Source: Ornithodoros turicata (Eukaryota; Arthropoda; Arachnida; Ixodida; Argasidae). From it: a stretch of 64,000 nt of DNA. Of this stretch, positions 1 to 11,900 are shown piece after piece. Positions within the stretch are counted from its first letter, which is position 1, and the number at the start of each line of letters is the position of its first letter. The stretch is from positions 70,621,687 through 70,685,686 of the forward strand of contig NC_088206.1 in assembly GCF_037126465.1 (NCBI RefSeq), given 5' to 3'. Under the pieces are notes generated by a model that worked only from the letters and a program-made list of their open reading frames with translations, ran no database searches and was not told the origin of the DNA. Made by a program: the position numbers and the translations under genes.

Positions 1-1471
1 ATATGCGGTCAACGGTATTTATCTTCGGGCAGCTTTTGCCACGACTTGCGTCGGTTTTTATTTAGCGTTGTTTCGCGGGAAGTTTAATTGTCAGAATTGA
101 ACTTGAAATTTTGTCAAGTCAAGGCAACGTCTCTTCCTTTTTTCTTTGCCAGAAATAGACAGCCCATGTAAGAAATATACCCCGACCCATTCAAAGACAC
201 GTTCCTTGTTCCACTGGCAACAGCCGAAAAAACAAAAAAAAAGAGAAAAAAAATCGAAAATCGTCGCTTTGATGAAGTCCCCTTCAGCTTCCTCTCAGTG
301 TCACACCAGCCGATGACGCTGATAATAGCAGCCTTGTATCGTGTCGTTTCTCCTACATCAGTCTTTCCTCACAAAAAAGCCAATCAAAACCGACGCAAGA
401 CGTGGCAAAAGTCCCCAGATGATAAATACCCATGACCGCATATTTTTCAGAGTAGTAGAATTTTTTACAAGAATTAATAACACATTAGGTGAAACGCCCT
501 GTACAAACATATAACATAATTACTGCCTAAACATGTTTACAGTTTCCGAAAGCAAAAGCAGACGACACAGACGGACACGGTCCACCTCCCTCTAGGGTCC
601 AAAGTCTGAAACACAAATGGTGCGCTTCGTGTTCTGCCTCAGTGACCAGACGGGCTGCTACTTCCATTTCTCTCTTTCGCGGGGGATAACGGATAGAACC
701 TATTTTTAAACGTGTCCAGCTCCCCTCGCTTTCTCTCTTCTCTCGAGAGTTCTCACACCACACGCACAGCGTTGTCAGACTGCAAAGAGTTGCCGCAGCT
801 CAAGTGTAATGACCGCTAGACACGGAAAGCGTTTTGTTCTCATGCTGCTAACCCTGGGTGCTTGCGGGTTTATTCCGCACTGAATCGCTCGGCCGAGTCA
901 GTTTCTAAGTATGCGCTTTCTTTACTTTTAATAGGCCTTTGTGTTTTGGGAGTTAGTGTCCTGCTTTTGTGGATTCATAAGGACAGCGGGCTAGCCTCGG
1001 TATTATTGCTACGCTGCTTACCAGATGTCGTAGTCGTAAGGAAGTACTTCAAGTTACTAGGCTATCGGTAGAACACGTTTGACTGTTCGGTACGGCTTAA
1101 AAGTGGTCAGCCTGTGAAATCCTGGCTTGCTACTCCACATGGCTACATTCCATACTGCGTCGTTGATAGTGCAAAAGCGCCAATAATTGTCTCGCACGAA
1201 AACAAGCCGCGGTAAATAAATCAGAGTGAATATGAAATTAATAACAAGGGCACGCGCTCTCAATCGGTGTTGTGCTGGCAACAACAACAACATCCGCTTC
1301 GTCTGCCTGAATATTCACCCTGGTAGTCGACAAAAGAGAGACGGAGCCAATTTTCGAATTCTCTCGCGCCATCTGGAGGAGACGACCCTCAGTAGGAAAT
1401 AGAGTGGCGATAATCCTTGAAGGTCCTGTTTTTCCCTATATTTTTTTTTTTTTTTTTGTGCGAGTGAGGTA

Positions 1472-1720
1472 CACTCTTAAAAATGAACTTCACCGCATAG
1501 CACGCTGCTAGCCAACCATCATCTCGAATGATATCGTTATCTGCCCTGATTTGTTGAAAACGGAAGGCGTACGCCTTTTCTGTGACACTTATGTTGTTCA
1601 TAATTGTCACAAAAAAGGCGTACGCCCCCCGTTTTCAACAAATCAGAGCAGATAACGATATCATTCGAGATGATGGTTGGCTAGGAACGTGCTATGTGGT
1701 GAAGTTCATTTCTAAGAGTG
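1472..1720. mobile_element. Long-hairpin MITE, copy 1 (TA target site)
   Basis: The two halves are near-perfect inverted repeats of about 120 bp. Ends read CACTCTTAAAAATGAACTTC and its complement, and the element is bordered by TA on each side (1470-1471 and 1721-1722). The arms share the blocks around GATTTGTTGAAAACG and CCAACCATCATCTCGAATGA. The TA duplication suggests mobilisation by a Tc1/mariner-like transposase. A second copy of the same family lies at 63350-63587. No coding capacity. Confidence 0.85.
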
Positions 1721-3290
1721 TATATACCCTACTTCAAAACCCTCGCAGGTGACTCCCCTCTGCTGAATGAAGCCTCAAACAGCAGTGTTTCAAAACTGCC
1801 GACGAATAAAATTTTACTTTGGTTTCGAAATCGCGGTCGGACGAGATCGCTCCCTTTCAACGATCAACCCACAGCGGCTAAACTGCACCTATACCGGTGC
1901 CTCATGTTAGGCAAGCGGGGGAAACCTGAACCAGGAACACGATAACCGAAGGTACTCGTTAGCACCTCTTCGAACCGGAAATAGAACTCCGCACCAACAC
2001 TTGCGCTTGGTTAATTTGTGCGTGTCGGTATATTCATCGAAGCGTTGTGCCCCCCCCATCAAGAACTTTCCCTTTTAGCTTCCGAGACTGACCACCAGAG
2101 GGATGTTATCAACGAAGGTTGGGCCAACCTGATTACTGCACCTCCGGGGACATTAGTCCCCTCTTCTAAGGAACGGGAGGGGGGGGGGTATATATATCAT
2201 TAAGGGAGGTGGGGGACTATCTGTCTTCAGCCTCGGGAGAAAGATCTGCTTGTCTTGCACTACAGCTAAGTCAACTGTTCAGAATAGACGAGCCCAGCAG
2301 ACTCCATAGTTCACTTATAGCCCTATACAATCAATGAAACAGTTCAATATAGTTAATGATTGAGTTCAACCTAGTTGAAAATAGTTGAATTCAACTTTTT
2401 TAACTGTTAAAAGTTCGGTTGAAGTGGATATACGTTAATAAAACTTGGCACGTTAGCTTCACAAACATATACGATTAAAGTCAGACAATCACAGGCGCGT
2501 GTTGTCACGTGACACGATAAACTTCCGGAAAGCGACTTCCGGTTAACTGAAGCGTTACAACCCGACTAGTACATCGGAAGCAGCTCGGACTCGACAACAT
2601 TTCGAAACCCTCCTAACTCCGGTTACCGAACTAAACCTCACCGGAAATAAAAAAGGGACATGAAACGCCATTTCCGTTTTCTGTATCAAAACTGCCGACA
2701 TGACGAGCTCCACCGAACCGTGCGACAGGATCCGACACGCTAAACAGAAGTCGAAAAAAAAAAAGAAAAAAAAAAGAAAGAAGAAAAAAAGCACAAGAAC
2801 CACGCAGTGCATGAAGCTGACCGAAATGCGGAACCGGATATCAAGAACTCTAGTCTGTCAGCCACCAGGCGTTAACCCTAAAACCACTTGACATGTAAAA
2901 CCGTGCGCTCGACTCAAAAAGAGAACGCCGTTCTGAGACTTCCTCGGAGTCCGCGATTTATGCGAATAAATTTAATTTATTATTATAATGAATGTTGTTA
3001 TCGTAGAACTGAGCCAACACTCTGGCTTCCGCAAACAATATCTTTCCTTTTAATCGCGAAGGAAGACGGCCGCGTTACGCGCTCAAACTAGTTCCGCGCG
3101 GACGGGGTAATATTATGCATCGGGCACAGGCCCGTACTTGTCTTTCTTCATTTTTATTTATGCAAGTTCGTGCCCGTAAGTCAAACTTTAGGGTGAATGT
3201 TGTCCATTGTGTGCGGAGGAAGAATTTTTTTGAATTTCTTCAGCATATATTTCCGCTTAAGTGTATGCGTGTGTACGGCTGCGAAGTTGA

Positions 3291-3553
3291 ATAAAAGTAA
3301 AATAATAAGACGCGGACAACAGATTACAGGGAAGTTAACAAAAACTAGTTTATTTAGTTGGTAATTTAACGCAAATGTTATATCTAAAGGTCAGTCCTGA
3401 TGAAGGCAGTGCCACTGTCAAAACACGTCGACTTTTCTTTTATACGTCTGATAGTATATTTATAACATTTGCGTTAAATCACCCACTAAATAAACTAGTT
3501 TTTGTTAACTTCCCCGTAATCTGTTGTCCACGTCTTATTATTTTACTTTTATA
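3291..3553. mobile_element. Foldback element with hammerhead-like loop
   Basis: Left arm about 3291-3382 and right arm about 3461-3553 are inverted copies, with shared blocks such as AAAACTAGTTTATTTAG and ATTTGCGTTAAAT. The 78-bp loop contains CTGATGA followed by a 5-bp hairpin (GGCAG/CTGTC), then AAAAC and ACGTCGAC. This resembles hammerhead-type motifs known from termini of Penelope-like retroelements. The G of the usual GAAA core is an A here. The element class is inferred. Confidence 0.6.
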
Positions 3554-3837
3554 TACTATATATATAGTTGAAAACATAAATGCCTACGAACTTTATACAA
3601 ATAACCATTCCTTACGCAGTCAGGAAACAGCGTTTAATCTGTGTTCTCAACCCCTGTAAGAATATCAAAGTATCAAAGTAGCTTCATTAGCTGGTTTGAG
3701 CCTACTCTATAAGGTCTACTGGCATCCTTGCCTTCATCAACTCTCTTGCTCATGCCGTATACTATCACCGCGAGTCAACTGGGGATACGAGCGGTGTACA
3801 GGCGTCGACAGATGGAGAGAATGGCTTGCGGGAAGAT

Positions 3838-3985
3838 GGGGAGAGGTAGCCTGCGTCCTGGGCCGACTTCAGGAGGAGCAGTGTCCACCTCCGGCTCCAG
3901 GAAAACCAAGGAAGAACTTCTGACTCCAGAAAGCAACGCAAGTGGTGGCGGGATTCGAACCAACCACCTTCCAATCTTTAAAACG
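3838..3985 (-). mobile_element. tRNA-derived SINE fragment
   Basis: Read on the minus strand it has a Pol III B-box (GGTTCGAATCC-like) inside GGTGG(T/C)(G)GG-type tRNA-like sequence near 3950-3960. This is followed by a body ending in the block CCTGAAGTCGGCCCAGGAC. The same body recurs at 8.8, 15.0, 18.0, 29.8 and 58.6 kb. The tail is truncated. Confidence 0.6.
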
Positions 3986-4457
3986 ATTCGGGTGCTCCCA
4001 TCAACGAGCGTTTAGCATGAACAAATGACAATATAGGCGTCATTAATAATTTCACATAGAGTAAACCTTAATAGATTGTCTCGACATGAGAGTGACCACA
4101 ACCCACAAAAAAAAAAAAACATTCTGCTGTTGACAGGACAGCGACGAGGATACACGACGAGACAAAAACAAACACACGACATGGAAAGACAGAATGCCGT
4201 ACATACATATAAAACAACCACACAAATACACACACACGCGCGCATCTTAGTCGTTTTGTATTTGTATTTTTTTATGAATCGTAACTCCAACCCTCCCGGA
4301 ACAGAATAAGTTTCAATGAAAGAAAAGATACCATATAGTATCAAAAAACATAAAAACATACCCGCATAAAAACATAAAAAACGAAAGAAACAATAACCAC
4401 CCCATAAGAGCTGTAGCATGATGTACGTATCTGCTCTCCCCCTTCTCACGCGGCTAT

Positions 4458-4458
<1 letters not shown>

Positions 4459-4505
<47 letters not shown>
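4459..4505. repeat. (GA)n microsatellite
   Basis: About 23 uninterrupted GA dinucleotides. CT, CA and further GA tracts follow nearby (4675-4700, 4855-4885, 5130-5148). Confidence 0.95.
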
Positions 4506-4508
<3 letters not shown>

Positions 4509-5925
4509 CAACTAGCGTCCTGTTCGAGGCATAGTCGAGCGTTTAAAATCGATTGCACTCTGCTCGTCTCGCGAAACCGTCTTCAATACACACCGAATGA
4601 GCTTCCGCCTCAACTCCTCTGAAGGGAGTGGGTGGGAAGCGGGGGGTTGAACTATCCCTCCTCCCCCTCTTCTTCTCTCTCTCTCACACACACACACACG
4701 GGACAAAACGAGAAGCATTGCAGTTGTTGCTGTTGTTGTACTGTTGTAGTACGGTATGTATGTGCGTGGAAGGTTATCGAAGCAAATAAAAAAAAAAGAT
4801 GTGGAAGGAGTCTGACGGAAAGGGATATGCGGTTCATCATGAGGTTCGACTTCCCCTCTCTCTTTCTCTCTCTCTCTCTCTCTTGCAGAGCGGCTCGAGC
4901 AGATTCGGGATTGCGAGAAACGTGCAGTGTCAGCGGAAGAGTTTAGGGAAAGGGGGAAAGGAAGGGGTGGTAGAAGATAGGGGAAGCCGAGGAGGCAAGA
5001 TATAAAAACGGGAAAATGGGCACGAGGTTCAAAAAGGGGTGAAAAGAAAAGGAAAGGTGTGTACGATATGGGGGAGGGGGAACTTTAAAAAAACTATTCG
5101 GAAATGATGAAATACTACATAGTGCACAACAGAGAGAGAGAGAGAGATAGGGGGAGGGAAATTATGCGTGATGAGTATAGAGAGAAGATTTTTAGGCACT
5201 AAAAACTGTGCTTTAGGCGCCTAAAGTGGGGTAAAAAGGCTAAAGGCACCTATTTTCTAGCAAAATGCACTAGCTAGTTAGGCTCTAGTTAAGGCACTAG
5301 TTAAAGGGCTCTAAAAAGGTTATTGGGGCAGTATCGCTTGCGTCGTCCTGCAAGTAGGACGCACCAGGTCGTTCCTCAGGAGTCGCATCCGCATCTTCTG
5401 CGATAATAGCTGACGCGAAATAAGATATTCCACCTTAGTTCATGAACTAAGCCTTGACATTAGTTCGTACTATGCAAATTTCAAGAAACATCGAAAGTTT
5501 GTACTTCCCAATAGAAGTAACTACAGGCGTCATGGGTAATCCACCCCCAAACATCAATTACGGCGGCAACTCGTAGGGAACGTTAGGTCTACAGTCACTG
5601 TACAGTAGTAGTACAGTCACTGTCACAGTGACTGTAGTTAGGTCTTAGAAGCTGTGAGCTGTCTCCTTGGTGAATGCATAAAAGCAGAAGTAACCAGGGT
5701 CACTTCTAAGTGTTCCGACGTAAAGTTCTTCCTGTCGCTGAGAATCGTTTTGTGCGCAGATAATAGTGAGGTCGAGTATATCGCACGCTGTCGCCTTTGC
5801 GTACGCTATCCACTGCGTACGCAAAGACAATAGCGTCTACGTATACACTAAAACTCACTAATGATCTAGGCGTTCGAAGCAAACCAGTGCGTGCTTGTAC
5901 TACGAACATATCTGCGGGGCATTAC

Positions 5926-6190
5926 TGTGTATTCCACGAGCGACATCCTCACGGAATATTCTAGTGGAAGAAAAAGTGAAAACGCTGCTCACAGAGATGA
6001 AGTTCCGTCCCGTGTTACGTTGAGCACACACACGGTGCGGAATACCGAGAGTGACGTACTGCGCACTTAGCAGACGACACTTCGCAGACGACACCGTCAG
6101 CGTGTTTTCCTGTCGACTGCTACGGAATATCTTGTGGCTGTGTGGGATATTCCCCACGGTTAGCAGTGCACGTGAACACTGGACGTTGAG
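5926..6190 (+). repeat. Unassigned dispersed repeat, copy 1
   Basis: Shares long blocks with 13145-13395: CCTCACGGAATATTCTAGTG, AGACGACACTTCGCAGACGA, CTACGGAATATCTTGTGGCT and a CACGGTTAGCAGTG-type block. A third copy at 8563-8745 is inverted. Ends are not sharply defined and no coding frame is conserved between copies. It is probably a non-autonomous element of unknown class. Confidence 0.7.
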
Positions 6191-6854
6191 CGCTCGCGGT
6201 CAGAAAGTTACTAGCCAGTTACTTTATGCTATCCAAGGGCATACTCAGTGAAGCGTGCGCTCGGACATCGGCTTCAACTGTCTTTCTGGAGAAAGACACC
6301 CGCGCAGTTCTAACGAAGGCGACTTCGTACACTGAGAAACTATACTGACGTCACGTATCGTTGGAGCACCGAAGCAAAGTACCGTACCGCCTCCAGCCAT
6401 GTATATACCGGGTGTTTCACTGAGGTCCCCCGGCTGAATAATTCGTCAACAGGTGGCGCCATCGAGGAACTTTCTTTTCGGTAAAGAGCCCTGGGACATC
6501 GGCCGTGAACTGTGTAGCGAGCGGCTCATTTGTATACGCTAACTTTTAAATTTTAGTTCGCACGCTTTCAGAACCACTGTTTTACGTCCGTTCTCCGCTG
6601 TCGGCTTCATGGACAGCAGGCACGCATTGACAAAACATGCCATAGCCCCTACAGGCTTCGAAGAAGGCCTGGTCGGTTGCTTTTTTTTTTAGTTTTTTCA
6701 ATGTTAGTTTTGAAAAAAAAAATTAGAAAATGTCCGTACGACAAAAAAAAAAAAAAAGAAAGAAAAGCACGAACGATACGCGTTTAAAAAGTCCTTTTGA
6801 ACCTTATTCGTTCTTAGAACATTGTAAGGCACTATCTCGACGTTCCCCGAGATA

Positions 6855-7290
6855 AAGGCATATGCCTGAAAATCCGCTCTCTCATGAAGAGAAACAAAGG
6901 CAATGCTGCGAAGACATAGAAAAGGGCATAACAGACAAAAATATGAAATAAAAACACCTTGCGCTACCAAACTTTCCCCCCATTGTTAAGCGCAAAAATA
7001 GCGATAGGAAACAAAGAGAAATCGAGATTTAAAAAAAGGTAGGAAGGAAAATCGCTTTGTAAAGGCTTGAAATCTTCAGGGTCACGTCTACTTTTTTGCC
7101 CAAATCAAGCCAATACTCTACGTCGCCTTTACAAAGCGCTTTTCCTTCCTACCTTTTTTAGCTCTATTTCGCTTTGGTTCCTGGTTCGCTAGGGGAAAAT
7201 TTTCATATTTTTGTCTGTTAGGCCCTCTTCAATGTCTTCGCAGCATTTGCTTTGTTGCTCATTACCAGAGGCCGGATTTTTCAGGCATAT
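6855..7290. repeat. Large degenerate inverted repeat
   Basis: The left half (6855-7070) and right half (7120-7290) are diverged inverted copies. Matching blocks include GGTAGGAAGGAAAA with CTTTTCCTTCCTACC, CTTTGTAAAGGC with GCCTTTACAAAG, and AGGCATATGCCTGAAAATCC with its mirrored form near 7280. It looks like an old foldback transposon. Confidence 0.65.
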
Positions 7291-7708
7291 GTCGGCACAG
7301 TTCTCTTAGAAGTAGGCCCAGGAGGCAACATTCCCTCAGGGCGTGAGTCGTGACGTTGCCCACCTCTTTGAGACCAAGCTCAGAAGAGGGATGGCTCTTC
7401 TTTTTCTTTTTTTTTTATCTCACACTTTTATTCTCCGTCAAATTGAACAGTTCTACTTTTCTAACGGTATATACGCGCGTTGGTATGTAATAAAATATAG
7501 TATAAAAATACGGCTAGGTAAACGTGCTTTCCATCCAAGCATTATGCCCGTTTCATCATTTCAACGACCCACGTATCGCATACAAAAAAAAAAAAAAAAA
7601 CCTCCGTGACGTCACATCTATCGCGTGATAGTTTCACGTTCCCGTGGACACGTGACACTCGCGCTGTGGGCGGTGCGGCTTTTCTGTGGGTAAGGAGTTT
7701 CTACTCAC

Positions 7709-8020
7709 AGAAGATGTTGAGTTGGGCCCCTTGCGAAGCGATGGAGAAGCCCGTCGTGACGTTGGTGGCGATGCACTTGAACTCTCCCAGGTCCTTGGCG
7801 GGGTCCACCCGAGTGACGTGAAGTTCGGAACCGCGCTGAAATCGCCTCGTAGTGTTGCGGACGGGTTCGCCGTCCAACGTCCAGTAGAAGGCGACGCCCT
7901 GGCGATGGGAGACGTCGCATCGTAGCGTGGCGCTCTCGCCCTGAACGACGCTCACGTCAGCCGGCTGAGCGCTGAAGTAGAAGGCGTCGCTCTGACACAG
8001 AGTCCATCCTAAGCAGGACA
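7709..8020 (-). CDS. PTK7: PTK7-like receptor, first Ig-domain exon (partial gene)
   Basis: A single internal exon of 312 bp, phase 1 at both ends, the classic layout of a one-exon Ig domain. On the minus strand the acceptor is TTTTCTTTTCTCCAG at 8021-8022 and the donor TTCT|GTGAGT at 7707-7708. The product has the Ig hallmarks: the first Cys in ATLRC, the Trp in FYWTLDG, and DLGEFKC with the second Cys. Spacing and wording (YW-LDG-PV-, RRF-GS-L, D-G-F-C) match Ig domain 1 of PTK7, the catalytically inactive receptor kinase (Off-track in flies) of planar polarity and Wnt signalling. The signal-peptide exon should lie to the right and the remaining Ig and kinase exons left of the window. None of these was found here, so introns must be long. 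Another Ig receptor is possible but fits less well. Confidence 0.75.
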
Positions 8021-8562
8021 CTGGAGAAAAGAAAAGAAGGAACAGGCTCAGCAATGTGTCCTACTCACGACTTACTAGATTATAACGACCATGTCATAGG
8101 AACCCCTTCCCAGCGCCGCATTTGGAAGCGGTGGCGCTGCTCATTGGCCCAGTTATTGCTTTTCTTCAATTTCTTCAGTACTTTGTACTTTAGCTTACCT
8201 TAGTATTTTATATATTATTAGTATTATATATAGTATATTATATTACCTTAGGTACAAGCGGTGGATATCTCATGGAAGATATGTTACATTCTGAAGTTGA
8301 TTATCATCATCATTATACGTGTTTTTATACGAGCTGTTGCTGTCGTCTGTTACGGTAGTCTACGTCCGCTTCTGCGCGTTCAAAATTCAAATTTCCATTG
8401 TCCAATCATGATGTAGATCTCGCGGGCAGATGAGTAGCGCCCCTAGCGGATCGTACGGACAGGCTCCTCACAGGGGTTGCCGATTATGACATGGTCGTTA
8501 TAATCAGTAGATCGTGGTCCTGCCACGTAAGCGCGGCCGGTCAACGTAATGCATTTTTGCAT

Positions 8563-8745
8563 TCCATAGCAGACGACACGTCGTCATTGACATTGTCGTC
8601 TGCTAAGTGCGCAGTATGCCATTCACGATATTTGGGCAACGTACGAATGCTCAACACAACACGCGGCGGAACTTCTGCTGCTTGAGCAGCTTTGCTTTTT
8701 CTTCCACTAGAACATTCCGTGATAAACACCGCTCGTCAGAGTGCA
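8563..8745 (-). repeat. Unassigned dispersed repeat, copy 2 (inverted, partial)
   Basis: The reverse complement of this stretch matches the repeats at 5926-6190 and 13145-13395, including the GGAATATTCTAGTGGAAGAA-type block (here TTCTTCCACTAGAACATTCC) and the AGACGACA repeats. It is shorter and more diverged. Confidence 0.6.
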
Positions 8746-8764
8746 CGGATAGGGGGCGGCTCGT

Positions 8765-8905
8765 ATGGTGTCCTGGATCGACTCCAGGTGGAACTGTGCC
8801 CATAACTGTCCCGAGAGTCTCCGAGATAACCCCGGGGAAAATCGGTGAAAAAGATTCGAACGCACTACCTCAGAGTCTTCAGCATGACCTCGGACCAAAG
8901 AGCGA
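8765..8905 (-). mobile_element. tRNA-derived SINE fragment
   Basis: Minus-strand B-box-like GTTCGAATC near 8852-8861, followed by a body ending in a CTGGAGTCGATCCAGGACAC block. It matches the SINE body at 3.9, 18.0 and 29.8 kb. Confidence 0.5.
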
Positions 8906-11900
8906 TAATTCTGTATCCAAGGGGTCTGTACAGTAAGGAGTACAGTAAACAGTCTTCCATCTACAGGGAGTTTTAGAGAATCGTATGCGCCCTCCCGTTC
9001 AGACTCCGTACCGCTGTCAGCCAATCACGTGTCAGCAACGCGACGTCAGCCACTCCAAAGGAACCTGGCGATTGGCTTACGTTTTGGGACACGTCATCGC
9101 GAGACGTGTACGTCCACCTAAAAACTCGCCAATGTCTGCAACGGATGTACTAATCTGACGAACGGAGGTCCGCCTAACGACTATAGATGGCAGCACGAGA
9201 GATATCACGCGCTTACGACTACCAATGGAAATGTCCGTAGCTCTCGCCCATTTGACGTCAGAGGTTGACGCGCGCGAGCGCGCGTTCGAGGCTCCGTATC
9301 TTGTCAAGTGCGACGCGTAGAAAAATAGTCTCTCTCTAATCAATACTACGGCGTGCAGTACAATACGTGCACGATCCCCATATCAATCATATCACCACAT
9401 CTATCAAAGAATCCCAACCCATTTAACTATGAACAAACAAACTCCCCACCCCAATTCATTGTGTGAACTACTTCCGTTCTCAACTATCCCGTTTCCCTAT
9501 CCTACGTACGGGCAGCCCTAAAACTTGATGAACTTCTCGTCTCTAATCTCCGCAACTTGGGAGACAGTGTGACGCGTTAAGCCGCTTCTCGCCTAAAGCG
9601 CTTAGCGCCGCGCTAACGACCAGACGTGATGACGCTAAGACGTCGTCGACGACGACGACGTTAACATGGGGGTCACGACGTCCTGCTGCGGTCATTAGCC
9701 GCACTCGAGAGATTCGGGAAGAAAGGAGGCATTCGTAGAATGTCACGTAAAGCGGACATGGCCGGGGAGTTGCGGGAAATAAGTGTTCAAGGAGCGGCTG
9801 TTTCTTTTCCGTTATGTTTGCCGGTAGAGGGCAGCGTGGTAAGGCTCTGCTGTTGAATCCAGGTGGCGCTGACGCCGGATCACGTTGCACACTGACGGAC
9901 GAGTTGCATCGCAGCTTACGGCCTGGGTTACGTCGGCATATATCTAGGGAGTGGCTTCTTCGGGTTAAATGCCTTTCACAAGAATGGCTTTCTCAGGTTC
10001 GGGGCTATTTTTAAGTATGTAATTCGGGGAGAAATCAGGCGATAATTGTGCCTTCGGGTGTTATCGAGTGTCTTTGTTCCTCCTCTTGTCCATGAAGTCC
10101 TTTCCTACTCCTTTTTTCCTTCTTCTTCTTTTCTTTCTTTTTTGGGTGACCTGCCAGCGGTATAGCCCCCGAAGGCATAGACAGTGACGCTGGCACACAT
10201 GGGTGTATTTCTGGGAACGTAAATGACCCATTCTAACGTGTGTTCCACGTGGCGACCTTTGTTCGTCTTCAGTGGAAACGTCACTTGAGGATTTCATAGT
10301 GGATGGAATTCGGGGTGGAAATCGGGATTTAACTCGAATTGGCCGGAGGTCAGTTCGGGGGAGTGGGAGTAACCGGGCGGAATCGTGTCGAACCCGAAAA
10401 AGTCACTACATTATATCCTGTTATCAACCACCAACACCTTCACAATCGATTCGGCCACCCCCACTCACCGAGTACTTATCACATCGGAACAATCACTTTC
10501 GTGTCCCCTCGTTTTATGCTTCGTCTATGCACTATTATTATAATTCTTATCGTATATATATAGCGCGTAGATCTCGAGTGAATTCCGTCCCAATCGGTCT
10601 CCTCAATAAATCACGCTGTAATAAGCCCCGCGGAGGTGTGTCTATGTGGCACGCACGGGTCCCCCGCCACCCCTGTAATACTTGGAAAGAACGCAGGGGG
10701 GCGCTAGCTGCGATCATCGGGGAAGTAAGGTGAGAGAAAACATGTGCAACCTTGGAAGCATCACGCGTATAAAACACGTTCACACATAATGCGTGCGTCT
10801 GGGTATAGTCTAACTTTAAAGGGGCGGTCCACGGTGTGTGTGTGAGAGAGAGAGAGAGAAAGAGAGAGAGGAGGAACGGTAGAAAACGTGACGTTGCGTG
10901 TATAGCGGGAAAGGTCCGACAGCCGTTTGTGTTTGTTCCCAGGACCACATCTTTCACCCCTCCCTCGTGTTGTCCAATCAAAAATATTTTTATTTACATT
11001 TATTTGAAAGGCAGTGTCCGATACACGCACTGTCGCCTCGTGTGGAATATTGACACGTCATTAATCGTGCAATGCACTGTCAATACTGTGTACGTACACA
11101 TAAAACGTAAATACAAATATGTACATTAATGTAAATAAAATGTGTAAGTGAACGTCTACTAACAAGACTATCAGACGTATCAGTAAAAAAAAAAGAAGAA
11201 AAAGAAAAGAAAAACGCATCGCGAAAGATAAACTCACCATCACGTCACACGGATGTCGAAAACCTCATTTCTGGATTGGTGTCTGAACCATGCTGCGCCA
11301 ACCACACGTTCATCTCACTATACTAACGCCCCTATATTGACAAACACTTGAGCACTCAACATGCGAATATTGACCATTTCTTGACATGTCGCCTTAACAA
11401 GAATTCCCTCGATAACTGCACTGACGATATAACGATATGCCCTCCGAGTGGGTTCATTTCAACCTTAACGTCATTTAATTACTAGAACTGACAGTTATCC
11501 CAAAGCCCTAATTGCCGCGACGTTCCTGACAGATCCGACACGGCTCAATAACTACCTCTTCCGAGGGGACATATCCAATGTCTCACCATACTTCAACGCG
11601 CTATTACGATGATCGTTCTAAGCGGACTAGCGCGGCAGCATCGCTAATAATGTCACGCCTCAATATGACGTCTTCGTCGACATAACATTCGTATGTGTCT
11701 GAGTTAGATATGACTTCTTCGTGTTAATGTCACTCGCAAAAATTTTGAAGAATAAAATTTCGTGCGCTACTTCTGAAAACTTTTTTTTTTCATTCCGTCG
11801 TAGGTCCGTGGTTCGATTCACGTCGCTGCCGTGCTTTTTCGACGAGTGTCATATTACGGAAGTTTTTATTGCGAAGTGACCGAGTGTTTTTTTGTTGTTG

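Larger units (their letters stand above)
1..7708. other. Gene-free repeat-rich stretch
   Basis: I see no coding exon here that can be supported. The open frames are short, low in complexity or lie inside repeats. The stretch holds two foldback elements (around 1.5 and 3.4 kb), a SINE fragment near 3.9 kb, GA, CA and CT microsatellites (4.45-4.88 kb), one copy of an unassigned repeat (5.9-6.2 kb) and a long degenerate inverted repeat (6.85-7.29 kb). The PTK7-like exon just to the right is transcribed leftward, so this DNA is probably part of the next intron of that gene. Confidence 0.6.
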
